From: Arthrobacter jinronghuae
Lineage (GTDB): Bacteria > Actinomycetota > Actinomycetes > Actinomycetales > Micrococcaceae
NCBI RefSeq assembly: GCF_025244825.1
Contig: NZ_CP104263.1
Span: 3,534,001-3,598,000, forward strand
Direction: 5' to 3'
DNA: 64,000 nucleotides
The position numbers and the translations under genes were made by a program. The notes under the pieces are model-generated. The model ran no database searches, had not been told where the DNA came from, and saw only the letters and a list, made by a program, of their open reading frames with translations. This document shows positions 53,364 to 62,991 of this stretch, one piece after another. Position 1 is the first letter of the stretch. Every line of letters begins with the position of its first letter.

Positions 53364-54497
53364 ATGGATGCCGTGCCCGAAGCGATGCCTGCTGCCATGT
53401 CCCCCGCCGGATCACCCGGCGCCTCCACCGTGGTCGCCATTGGAACCCGTAAGGGGCTGTGGCTGGCCACGAGCCGCGACCGTCGAAACTGGGAGGTGCG
53501 CGGGCCGGAGTTTGCCATGACGGAGGTCCCGTCCCTGGCTTTCGACGCCCGCAGCGGGACCCCTCGCCTGCTGGCCGGTGTCCGGTCCGAGTGGTGGGGC
53601 ACCAATGTAGCGATTTCGGATGACCTGGGGCGGACCTGGCAGGAACCCGAGCAGGCGGCCATTGCCTTTCCCGAGGACACCGGCGCCTCGCTGGAGCGCA
53701 TCTGGCAGCTGGCACCGGACAGCGCGGACCGGCCGGGCGTGGTCTGGGCGGGCTGCGAACCGATCTCCGTGTTCCGCTCCGAGGACGGCGGGAAACACTT
53801 CGAACTGGTGCGGGGATTATGGGACCACCCGCACCGCACCCAGTGGGGCGCCGGCTACGGCGGCCCGGCCGCCCATACGGTGCTGCCGAGTCCAAGTGAC
53901 GATTCCGTCCATGTGGCGATCAGCAGCGGCGGGGTCTACCGCTCCGATGACCGCGGCCGGAGCTGGGGTGCGTTCAACACCGGCATCATCGCGGATTTTA
54001 TGCCGGAGAAATATCCCGAGTTCGGACAGTGCGTACACAAGGTTGCCCGGGACGCGGGCAACCCGCAGCGGTTATACGCCCAGAACCACGGCGGGGTGTA
54101 CCGCAGCGACGACGCCGGCGGACAGTGGTTGTCCATAGCGGACGGCCTGCCCGCGGATTTCGGGTTCGTGATGCTTGCCCACCCAACCCGCCCGGATACC
54201 ATCTGGACAATTCCGCTGGGTTCGGCGGGGGAACGCAATCCGCCGCAGGGCCGCCCCGCGGTGTACCGCAGCACCGATGCAGGCGGGAGCTGGGAACGGT
54301 TCGACGCCGGTCTGCCCGCCTATGATTTCAACGCCGTGCTGCGCGATGCTGCCTATGTGGACGACGCCGATCCTGCCGGCATCTACTTCGGCACCCGCGG
54401 CGGCGAGGTGTATGCCAGCGCCGACGAGGGTGAGAGCTTTCACCTGGTAGCGGCCAATCTTCCGGATGTGCTCTGTGTCCGCGCAGTTGCGGCCTGA
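53364..54497 (+). CDS. BNR/sialidase-like beta-propeller protein
   Basis: 377 residues with repeated Asp-box motifs (SDDLGRTW, SEDGGKHF, SDDRGRSW, SDDAGGQW, STDAGGSW, SADEGESF), which form a beta-propeller. No signal peptide is seen, so it is probably cytoplasmic and not a true sialidase. The next gene, a ThiS-like protein, overlaps its end by 32 bp. Confidence 0.85.
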   Translation: MDAVPEAMPAAMSPAGSPGASTVVAIGTRKGLWLATSRDRRNWEVRGPEFAMTEVPSLAFDARSGTPRLLAGVRSEWWGTNVAISDDLGRTWQEPEQAAIAFPEDTGASLERIWQLAPDSADRPGVVWAGCEPISVFRSEDGGKHFELVRGLWDHPHRTQWGAGYGGPAAHTVLPSPSDDSVHVAISSGGVYRSDDRGRSWGAFNTGIIADFMPEKYPEFGQCVHKVARDAGNPQRLYAQNHGGVYRSDDAGGQWLSIADGLPADFGFVMLAHPTRPDTIWTIPLGSAGERNPPQGRPAVYRSTDAGGSWERFDAGLPAYDFNAVLRDAAYVDDADPAGIYFGTRGGEVYASADEGESFHLVAANLPDVLCVRAVAA

Positions 54498-54813
54498 CGC
54501 TCCCGGCCGCACCGACGTCGAGCTGTTGCTCCCTGCGGCACTGGCCGACGCCGCGGACGGGCGGCGCATGCTGACCCTTCGTCCCGCGCTTGGTGCAGGG
54601 ACACCGGAAAACGTCACGGTTGCGGATGTCCTGGCGCTCCTGCAGGCGGATTTTGCGGGCGTGTACCGGCGGATCTGTGACGAAACCGGGGAGCTGCGCC
54701 GCTATGTGAACCTGTACCTGGACGGAGAGGACGTCCGGGACCTGGAGGGTGCGTCCACCGTGCTGCCCGCCCGCGCGGAGCTTCTGGTCCTGCAGTCGAT
54801 CGCCGGCGGGTGA
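54466..54813 (+). CDS. ThiS/MoaD-like ubiquitin-fold protein ending Gly-Gly
   Basis: 115 residues, beta-grasp fold (VTVADVLALLQADFAGVYRRI, YVNLYLDGEDVRDLEG, LLVLQSIAGG). The C-terminal diglycine is the hallmark of sulfur carriers and prokaryotic ubiquitin-like modifiers. Overlap with the BNR gene implies coupled translation. No MoeB/ThiF activating enzyme is in the window. The start could be a later GTG. Confidence 0.75.
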   Translation: MCSVSAQLRPDAPGRTDVELLLPAALADAADGRRMLTLRPALGAGTPENVTVADVLALLQADFAGVYRRICDETGELRRYVNLYLDGEDVRDLEGASTVLPARAELLVLQSIAGG

Positions 54814-54838
54814 GGAAAGTTAAAGGAAAGTTAAAAAG

Positions 54839-54876
54839 GAACGGGCGCTATACGCATTTGCGTAAAGCGCCCGTTC
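54839..54876. terminator. Two-way terminator between ThiS-like and rpf genes
   Basis: GAACGGGCGCT (54839-54849) pairs with AGCGCCCGTTC (54866-54876), with inner TACGCA/TGCGTA pairing. An A-rich flank on the left gives a T-rich tail for the leftward gene. Confidence 0.85.
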
Positions 54877-54931
54877 TGCTTCGATTCCCGCACTAAGGCG
54901 GAACAGCTACCGAAGACTCACTCTGCCCTAA

Positions 54932-56348
<1,417 letters not shown>

Positions 56349-58346
56349 GTGCTCACATTCTTCAATGCGCTCAAACGCATTCTGGTCGGGCGTCCTTACG
56401 GCAACGAACGGCTCTCGCACACCCTCCTCCCCAAGCGGATCGCGCTCCCTGTTTTTGCCTCGGACGCCCTCTCATCTGCTGCCTACGCGCCCGATGAGAT
56501 TCTCCTTACCCTGGCGCTGGCCGGCGTCGCTGCCGTCACCCTCTCCCCCTGGGTGGGGCTGGCCGTCATCATTGTGCTGCTCACGGTGGTCGCCTCCTAC
56601 CGGCAGAACGTGCACGCGTATCCGTCCGGCGGCGGTGACTATGAAATTGCGAGCACCAATCTGGGCAAGCCCGCCGGCCTGACCGTCGCCTCCGCACTGC
56701 TGGTGGACTACGTGCTCACCGTCGCTGTGTCGATGTCCTCCGCGGCGTCCTACCTTGTGACGGCCATCCCCGCGCTGCACGGCACCCAGGCCACCATCGC
56801 CGTGATCGGCGTCGCGCTGCTGGTTCTGGTGAATCTGCGCGGCATCCGGGAGGCCGGCGCCTTATTTGCCGTACCTACCTACATCTTCATGGCTTCCGTG
56901 CTGGGTATGTGCCTCACCGGCTTCCTCCAGTTCCTCAGCGGAAACCTCCGTCAGGCCCCTTCGGCATCCTTTGAACTGGTGCGGGAATCAGGTTTCGACG
57001 AAGGGCTGGTAGGGCTTGCCGGCGTCCTCCTGCTGCTGCGTGCCTTTTCCTCGGGCGCAGCCGCACTCACCGGCGTTGAAGCCATCAGCAACGGCGTCCC
57101 GACGTTCCGCAAACCCAAGAGCGCCAATGCCGCCACCACTCTGCTGCTCCTGGGCGTGATTTCCGCAGCAATGATCGGCGGAATCATCGCCATGGCCAAC
57201 CTCACCAAGGTCCACGTAGCCCAGGACCCGGCCACCCAGCTCACGGCCAACGGTTCCCCCGTGGGCGAGGACTACGTGCAGCATCCGGTAATCAGCCAGT
57301 TGGCGGAGACCATTTTCGGCGACGGCAGCATCGCGTTCTACCTTGTCGTGGCCGCCACCGGACTGATTCTGGTCTTTGCCTCCAACACCGCGTTCAACGG
57401 CTTCCCCGTGCTGGCCTCGATCCTGGCGAAGGACGGGTTCCTGCCCCGCCAGATGCGCACGCGCGGGGACCGGCTGGCGTTCAGCAACGGCATCATTTCC
57501 CTGGGCCTGGGCGCCCTGGTGCTCATCGTGGCGTTTGACGCCGATGTGACCCAGCTGATCCAGCTCTATATTGTCGGGGTCTTCGTTTCCTTCACCGCCA
57601 GCCAGCTGGGCATGATCCGGCACTGGACCGGCAAGCTGCGCACCGAACGGGACAAGGACGTACGACGCCGGATGCAGCGTTCGCGGGCGATCAACTCCAT
57701 CGGCTTCGGCATGACCGCCCTGGTGCTGCTCATCGTCATCATCACCAAATTCACCCACGGTGCGTGGATTGCCCTGCTGGCCATGGCCGTGCTCTACGTG
57801 ATCATGTACAGCATCCGGGTCCATTACGACACGGTTGCCCGCGAGCTGGCGCTCAGCGCCGACGACCACGGTCTGGCCCTGCCGTCCCGGGTCAATGCGG
57901 TGATCCTGATTTCGCAGGTCCACAAGCCCGCCCTGCGCGCCATTGCCTATGCACGGGCGTCCCGTCCCTCCAGCCTGAACGCGATCATTGTGGATCTTGA
58001 TCCGGAGGACACCCGCCGCACACTGGCCGACTGGGAGCGCCTGCAGATCCCAGTGCCGCTGACGGTCCTCTCCTCGCCGTACCGGGAGACCATCTCCCCC
58101 GTGCTGGCGTACCTGCGCGATGCCCGGCGCAACGCGCCGCGGGAACTGTTCGTGGTCTACATTCCGGAGTACGTGGTGGGCCGGTGGTGGGAACAGCTGG
58201 TGCACAACCAGACTGCGCTGCGCATCAAAGCCCGGCTGCACTTCGAGCCGGCCATCATGGTCGCCTCCGTGCCATGGCAGCTGGCCTCCAGCCACGATAC
58301 CCATGGCGAGCCGGCCGGCGGCCCCGGCGCCTCAAGCCGGGGCTAG
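56349..58346 (+). CDS. APC-family permease of the KimA (YdaO) potassium importer type
   Basis: 665 residues: about twelve helices (about 25-455) and a C-terminal soluble domain. The start FNALKRILVGRPYGNERLSHTLLPK with LPVFASDALSSAAYAPDEILL closely resembles KimA, a c-di-AMP-controlled K+ importer. GTG at 56349 lies 8 bases after a promoter-like TAACGT, so the message is probably leaderless. It overlaps the next, convergent gene by 4 bp. K+ transport is inferred from family text only. Confidence 0.87.
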   Translation: MLTFFNALKRILVGRPYGNERLSHTLLPKRIALPVFASDALSSAAYAPDEILLTLALAGVAAVTLSPWVGLAVIIVLLTVVASYRQNVHAYPSGGGDYEIASTNLGKPAGLTVASALLVDYVLTVAVSMSSAASYLVTAIPALHGTQATIAVIGVALLVLVNLRGIREAGALFAVPTYIFMASVLGMCLTGFLQFLSGNLRQAPSASFELVRESGFDEGLVGLAGVLLLLRAFSSGAAALTGVEAISNGVPTFRKPKSANAATTLLLLGVISAAMIGGIIAMANLTKVHVAQDPATQLTANGSPVGEDYVQHPVISQLAETIFGDGSIAFYLVVAATGLILVFASNTAFNGFPVLASILAKDGFLPRQMRTRGDRLAFSNGIISLGLGALVLIVAFDADVTQLIQLYIVGVFVSFTASQLGMIRHWTGKLRTERDKDVRRRMQRSRAINSIGFGMTALVLLIVIITKFTHGAWIALLAMAVLYVIMYSIRVHYDTVARELALSADDHGLALPSRVNAVILISQVHKPALRAIAYARASRPSSLNAIIVDLDPEDTRRTLADWERLQIPVPLTVLSSPYRETISPVLAYLRDARRNAPRELFVVYIPEYVVGRWWEQLVHNQTALRIKARLHFEPAIMVASVPWQLASSHDTHGEPAGGPGASSRG

Positions 58347-58957
58347 GCGCGGCCGGCCAGGATTGACCGGTAGGCGTACTCAGTAAGCCTGCCGTCCTGC
58401 ACGGCCTGCTCCACGACCGCAAAGGAACGCGGACCGGCCTCGTTGCTGTACGGGAAGTGGATGAGCTCTGCAATGAGCTCCCATTCCTCGGTAATGGAGT
58501 CGATGAGATCGCCGGGTGTCTCTTCAGCCGACGGGCCTCCGCCCAGAACGGTCCACGCGTCGTCGGGCACCCGGTAGGCCTGCAGCCGGTCCAGGTCCGC
58601 CTCGAGTGCCTCCAGCGAGTCGTACTCCGTCTGCGCCACGGGGGGAACGGAACCGTCCGGTGTCGCCAGCTGGCTCACGAAGGTGCTCTCGGAAGACGGG
58701 TAGATGGAGGTGGGGACGGGTTCGCCTTCCTCCAGGTACGCCGGCAGCTGGGACGGCATCCAGTACCAGGCGTCGCCCTGGTCCGGGCCGCCGGGCTGGT
58801 CCCGCTCGCTGATCCAGCCACGGGCGGTGAGCAGCGCCTCTGCCTCATCGCTGAAGTAGGCGGTTTCGCCCCGCAGCAGAGCATTGACTTCATGCTCGGC
58901 GCGGCGGGCCTGCTTCTTTTTGGAGACGGCTTTCTTGCGGGGCTTGGACTTGGGCAT
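58343..58957 (-). CDS. Hypothetical protein with basic N-terminus (204 aa)
   Basis: Not recognised. The first 20 residues are Lys/Arg-rich (PKSKPRKKAVSKKKQARR), and the rest is acidic and soluble with no membrane segment. AGGAGATCC precedes the ATG. It lies just downstream of dnaB, on the same strand. Confidence 0.75.
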   Translation of the reverse strand: MPKSKPRKKAVSKKKQARRAEHEVNALLRGETAYFSDEAEALLTARGWISERDQPGGPDQGDAWYWMPSQLPAYLEEGEPVPTSIYPSSESTFVSQLATPDGSVPPVAQTEYDSLEALEADLDRLQAYRVPDDAWTVLGGGPSAEETPGDLIDSITEEWELIAELIHFPYSNEAGPRSFAVVEQAVQDGRLTEYAYRSILAGRA

Positions 58958-59011
58958 GCTGGATCTCCTGGGGCGGTGGGGGAAGCGGTGGAGGAGCGGT
59001 GAACGCGGCGG

Positions 59012-60394
59012 CTAGAAGCCGCTGCCGCCCTCAACCGCCATGTTCGAGAAGCGTGAGTAGTGGCCCTGGAACCCTACAACGATGGTCTTGGTGGGGCCGT
59101 TACGGTGCTTGGCCACAATGACGTCGGCCTCGCCGGCACGCGGCGATTCCTTGTCGTAGATGTCCTCGCGGTGCAGCAGGATGACCATGTCCGCATCCTG
59201 CTCGATGGAGCCCGATTCACGCAGGTCGGAGACCATGGGCTTCTTGTCGGTGCGCTGCTCCGAACCTCGGTTCAGCTGCGACAACGCGATCACGGGAACT
59301 TCCAGTTCCTTCGCCAGCAGCTTCAGTGCACGTGAGAACTCGGAGACTTCCTGCTGGCGGGATTCCACGCGCTTGCCCGAGGACATCAGCTGCAGGTAAT
59401 CCAGCACCACGAGCTTGAGGTCATGGCGCTGCTTCAGGCGGCGGCACTTCGCACGGATTTCCATCAGGGACATGTTGGGGCTGTCGTCAATGAACAGCGG
59501 CGCGTCATTCATGCGCCCCATCGTGGTGGCGATCTTGCCCCACTGTTCGTCCTTGATGGTGCCCTTACGCAGGTCCTGAAGGCCGATGGTCGCTTCAGCC
59601 GAGAGCAGACGCATGGCGATTTCGTTGCGGCCCATTTCGAGGGAGAAGAAGACGGTGGTCATGTTGTTCTTGATGGCCGCGGACCGGGCGAAGTCCAGCG
59701 CGAAGGTGGACTTGCCGACGGCGGGGCGGGCAGCGATAACGATCATCTGGCCCGGGTGCAGGCCCTGGGTGAGCTCGTCCAATTCGTAGAAGCCGGTGGG
59801 CACGCCGGTCATGCCTTCGCCGCGGTGTCCGGCGGACTCAATCTCGTCCACCGTGCCCTCGATGATGTCCTTCAGGGGCACGTAGTCTTCTGCAGTCCGG
59901 CGTTCGGCCACAGCGTAGATTTCGGCCTGGGCAGCGTTGACGATGTCATCCACTTCCATGCCCTCGTTGGAGTAGCCCAGCTGGACAATCTTGGTGCCTG
60001 CGCCAACGAGCCGACGCAGAACCGCCCGCTCGCGCACGATTTCGGCATAGAAACCGGCGTTGGCCGCGGTAGGAACGGACTGGATCAGCTCGTGCAGGTA
60101 GGCCGGGCCGCCGATCCGGCCAATCTCGCCGCGCTTGGTGAGTTCATCAGAAACGGTGACGGCGTCGGCCGGTTCCCCGCGGCCGTAGAGGTCAATGATG
60201 GCCTCGTAGATGGCCTCATGGGCAGGACGGTAGAAGTCGAGTCCGCGCAGGACTTCCACGCAGTCTGCGATGGCGTCCTTGGAGAGCATCATGCCGCCAA
60301 GCACCGATTGTTCTGCGACCAGGTCCTGCGGCGGTGTCCTCGCGAAGTCCGGACTTGATGTTGATGCCGGGGAGTCCGTATGCGTGAGCGACAC
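59012..60394 (-). CDS. dnaB: Replicative DNA helicase
   Basis: 460 residues: N-terminal DnaB domain (about 20-125) and RecA-like ATPase (about 185-455) with Walker A RPAVGKST, Walker B LVVLDYLQLM and the arginine-finger region. No intein interrupts the Walker motif. I chose the GTG at 60394 with AAAGGG upstream. Hexameric helicase unwinding DNA at replication forks. It follows rplI after a 575-bp gap rich in DnaA-box-like 9-mers. Confidence 0.97.
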   Translation of the reverse strand: MSLTHTDSPASTSSPDFARTPPQDLVAEQSVLGGMMLSKDAIADCVEVLRGLDFYRPAHEAIYEAIIDLYGRGEPADAVTVSDELTKRGEIGRIGGPAYLHELIQSVPTAANAGFYAEIVRERAVLRRLVGAGTKIVQLGYSNEGMEVDDIVNAAQAEIYAVAERRTAEDYVPLKDIIEGTVDEIESAGHRGEGMTGVPTGFYELDELTQGLHPGQMIVIAARPAVGKSTFALDFARSAAIKNNMTTVFFSLEMGRNEIAMRLLSAEATIGLQDLRKGTIKDEQWGKIATTMGRMNDAPLFIDDSPNMSLMEIRAKCRRLKQRHDLKLVVLDYLQLMSSGKRVESRQQEVSEFSRALKLLAKELEVPVIALSQLNRGSEQRTDKKPMVSDLRESGSIEQDADMVILLHREDIYDKESPRAGEADVIVAKHRNGPTKTIVVGFQGHYSRFSNMAVEGGSGF

Positions 60395-60586
60395 TGTGAC
60401 CCTTTCAATAAAGGCTAAGACGTTTCGATCCCTGCCCTGCCGGAGGGCTTGTCTATCTCTATCAGCCCGCACTGACTTTCGGCCGGAACGGCGGCGGCGG
60501 TGCTGACGGATCCGAGCCGGCGGACATGCGTCTGAAGAAGGGATTCACCGCAACCGTATGCCTCCTTCGCCCTGCCGACAAACGAG

Positions 60587-60913
60587 TTATCCACAGGTCC
60601 TGTGGACAGTCTGTGCATAACGCGGCGTGTCTTGTGCACAGGCTGGGCATAAGCATGTGGATAAATCTTAGTTTTTTCCACAAAAGGGCCTCTGACTAGG
60701 GCAAACGCTTGTCCACACCTGTGTAAACAAACTATTTTTCCGCCGCGCCGGGGCGCCGGGGCCGTGTTGACAGGAGCTCCAAACAGGCCTAGGGGTGCCG
60801 AAATCCACAAATGTCCCCCGCGATATCCACAACAGCCGCCTCAGCGGACCATGCATTGCGGAGGGCTGCGGCCGGAGCTTGGAGAAAGGCGGCCGCGGCA
60901 GCGGTTCTCCACA
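60587..60913. promoter_or_regulatory. Cluster of about ten DnaA-box-like 9-mers
   Basis: TTATCCACA 60587-60595 (+) and 60656-60664 (-) and TTGTCCACA 60709-60717 (+) are full matches to DnaA boxes. Near matches are at 60601 (-), 60612 (-), 60632 (+), 60674 (+), 60801 (+), 60823 (+) and 60905 (+). CCACAGG/CCTGTGG is palindromic at 60591-60605. The 575-bp gap 60395-60969 has no gene. Confidence 0.75.
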
Positions 60914-60916
60914 CAA

Positions 60917-60951
60917 AAGCACCCCCCGGCCCAGAGGGCAGGAGGGTGCTT
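60917..60951 (-). terminator. Terminator after rplI
   Basis: On the minus strand AAGCACCC (60951-60944) pairs with GGGTGCTT (60924-60917), followed by TTTG. Confidence 0.8.
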
Positions 60952-60969
60952 GCGTGTCTGCGTCAGACG

Positions 60970-61419
60970 TTAGCCTGCAACGACCTCGAGGTCGATGACG
61001 GCTGCAACATCGTTGTGCAGGCGGACGTTGGCCTGGAAGGAACCAACCGACTTGATGTGCGTCGGGAGTTCAACCTTGCGCTTGTCGATGGCGCCGAGAC
61101 CGGCGGCTTCGACAGCAGCGGCAACGTCGGCGGGCTTGACGGTACCGAAGAGGCGTCCGGACTCGCCGGCCTTGACGGTCAGCTTGACCGGCTTGGCGGA
61201 GAGAGCAGCAGCCTGCTTCTGAGCATCTTCCAGGGAAGCGTGCTCGCGGGCAGCGCGGGCAGCCTTGATGGACTCAACCTGCTTCTCGCCACCCTTGGTC
61301 CAGGTCAGAGCGAAGCCGCGGGGCAGGAGGTAGTTACGTGCGTAACCGTCCTTAACCTCGATGACGTCGCCGGCAGCGCCGAGACCGGTTACTTCGTGGG
61401 TCAGAATGAGCTTTGCCAT
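60970..61419 (-). CDS. rplI: 50S ribosomal protein L9
   Basis: 149 residues, complete L9: [35 protein letters not shown] is the typical N-domain and the C-domain follows a helix linker. Binds 23S rRNA. Last gene of rpsF-ssb-rpsR-rplI; a terminator follows. Confidence 0.98.
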   Translation of the reverse strand: MAKLILTHEVTGLGAAGDVIEVKDGYARNYLLPRGFALTWTKGGEKQVESIKAARAAREHASLEDAQKQAAALSAKPVKLTVKAGESGRLFGTVKPADVAAAVEAAGLGAIDKRKVELPTHIKSVGSFQANVRLHNDVAAVIDLEVVAG

Positions 61420-61437
61420 GAGTTAGGTTCCTTTCCT

Positions 61438-61677
61438 TTAGCCGCGGCCAGCGCCGGAGTAAGGCAGGAGAGCAACTTCGCGGGCATTCTTGATTGCCTG
61501 GGCGATCTTGCGCTGTTCCTGCACGGAGACGCCAGTTACGCGACGAGCGCGGATCTTTCCGCGGTCGGAAATGAACTTGCGCAGCAATGCTACGTCCTTG
61601 TAGTCGATGACAGTGATGTCAGCGGCCTTCAAGGGATTGGACTTTGGTTTGGGCTTGCGAAGTTCAGCCTTAGCCAT
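61438..61677 (-). CDS. rpsR: 30S ribosomal protein S18
   Basis: 79 residues, S18, with [26 protein letters not shown]. The start MAKAEL at 61677 follows AAGGAGCTCC. No Zn-type Cys residues, so it is the C- form. Located between ssb and rplI as usual in actinobacteria. Confidence 0.98.
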   Translation of the reverse strand: MAKAELRKPKPKSNPLKAADITVIDYKDVALLRKFISDRGKIRARRVTGVSVQEQRKIAQAIKNAREVALLPYSGAGRG

Positions 61678-61827
61678 CGTGGAGCTCCTTATGTCTAGTG
61701 GAGCCCGTGGATACATTTTCCACGGGATGGGCTCGACGGCGGTTGCCGTCTGAGGATGGCGCCCGAAGGCGCCGGGTGAAGGGCCGCTTCTCCCGAATGG
61801 GGGTAGCCGCTCTTCGAATGAAGAGGT

Positions 61828-62391
61828 TTAGAAGGGCGGATCGTTCGAATCCGGGCCGCTGCCCCATCCACCGGAGTTGCCGCCCGCAGGGGCGCCCCAG
61901 GGATCGTCAGCCGGTGCGGACTGCGCCTGCTGCTGCTGGCCGCCGCCCCAACCGGAGTTGGAGTTGCCGCCGAAGCCGCCGCCACCGCCGCCGTTGTTGC
62001 CGCCGAAACCGCCACCACCGCCGGAGCGCTGGGTGCGGGTGACCTTGGCAGAGGCATAACGCAGCGAGGGGCCGATTTCGTCGACCTCAAGCTCCATCAC
62101 GGTGCGCTTTTCGCCTTCTTTGGTTTCGTACGAACGCGACTTCAGGCGGCCCTGGCAAACTACGCGGGTTCCCTTGGTGAGGGACTCGGCGACGTTTTCA
62201 GCAGCTTCACGCCAGACAGACGCGCGGAGGAACAGCGTTTCGCCGTCCTTCCACTCGTTGGACTGACGGTCGAAGGTCCGCGGGGTCGAAGCAATGGTGA
62301 AGTTCGCCACTGCCGAACCGGACGGAGTGAACCGCAGTTCCGGGTCGTTGGTTAGGTTACCGACGACGGTGATTGTTGTCTCGCCTGCCAT
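61828..62391 (-). CDS. ssb: Single-stranded DNA-binding protein
   Basis: 187 residues: N-terminal OB fold (about 1-115, [21 protein letters not shown]) and a flexible Gly/Gln/Asn-rich tail ending DSNDPPF, the acidic tip that binds partner proteins. Binds ssDNA in replication and repair. Confidence 0.98.
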   Translation of the reverse strand: MAGETTITVVGNLTNDPELRFTPSGSAVANFTIASTPRTFDRQSNEWKDGETLFLRASVWREAAENVAESLTKGTRVVCQGRLKSRSYETKEGEKRTVMELEVDEIGPSLRYASAKVTRTQRSGGGGGFGGNNGGGGGGFGGNSNSGWGGGQQQQAQSAPADDPWGAPAGGNSGGWGSGPDSNDPPF

Positions 62392-62425
62392 GAAAGCCTC
62401 CTGATATCAGTACGGGTTGCCGAAA

Positions 62426-62776
62426 TTATTCTGCGGAAACCTTTGCAGCGTCCTTAGCGGCCTTCTTGGCATCCTTCTTCGAGATCTTCTGCTCTTCCGG
62501 GCGGATGATCTTGGTGCGCATGATGGTTTCGTTAAGGCTCAGCTGGCGATCAAGCTCGGCTGCTGCTGCAGGCGTACCGGTGAAGTTAACCACCGCGTAG
62601 ATGCCTTCAGTCTTTTTCTGGATTTCGTAGGCCAGTCGACGACGGCCCCAGATGTCTACCTTGTCGATGGTTCCACCATCGTTGCGGACAACATTGAGGA
62701 ACTTATCGAGCGAAGGCTCGACGGTACGCTCTTCGACCTCGGGGTCGATGATTACCATCAGTTCATAAGCACGCAT
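62426..62776 (-). CDS. rpsF: 30S ribosomal protein S6
   Basis: 116 residues, S6 ([38 protein letters not shown]), with a Lys/Ala-rich C-terminal tail. The ATG at 62776 follows AGGAGG 11 bases away; an in-frame GTG at 62788 overlaps that site and is disfavoured. First gene of the rpsF-ssb-rpsR-rplI operon. Confidence 0.97.
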   Translation of the reverse strand: MRAYELMVIIDPEVEERTVEPSLDKFLNVVRNDGGTIDKVDIWGRRRLAYEIQKKTEGIYAVVNFTGTPAAAAELDRQLSLNETIMRTKIIRPEEQKISKKDAKKAAKDAAKVSAE

Positions 62777-62991
62777 TTGTGAACCCACCTCCTTTGGGCT
62801 ATACGGTCACGGCATTTCCGTAACAGGAGGTTCTTTTGCGTTGTCTCCCCCACGGCTTGCAGCTGATCCGCAGCGGGGGGAATCTGCCGACCGAAGCCGA
62901 CAGCACAGACTTTCCTATCCTATCCGATTTCCCGGGACGGGATTGACACGCCGGGATCCGGCGGTCCTTCCGGCGGCCCGTCCACCCGGGA

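Noticed and set aside
53364..54497. True secreted sialidase.
   Set aside because: Asp-box repeats alone do not show sialidase activity; no signal peptide and no clear catalytic Arg triad are seen.
60395..60969. Possible chromosomal oriC.
   Set aside because: dnaA, dnaN and rpmH are not in the window, and in related actinobacteria oriC lies at dnaA-dnaN. I keep it as a DnaA-box cluster only.
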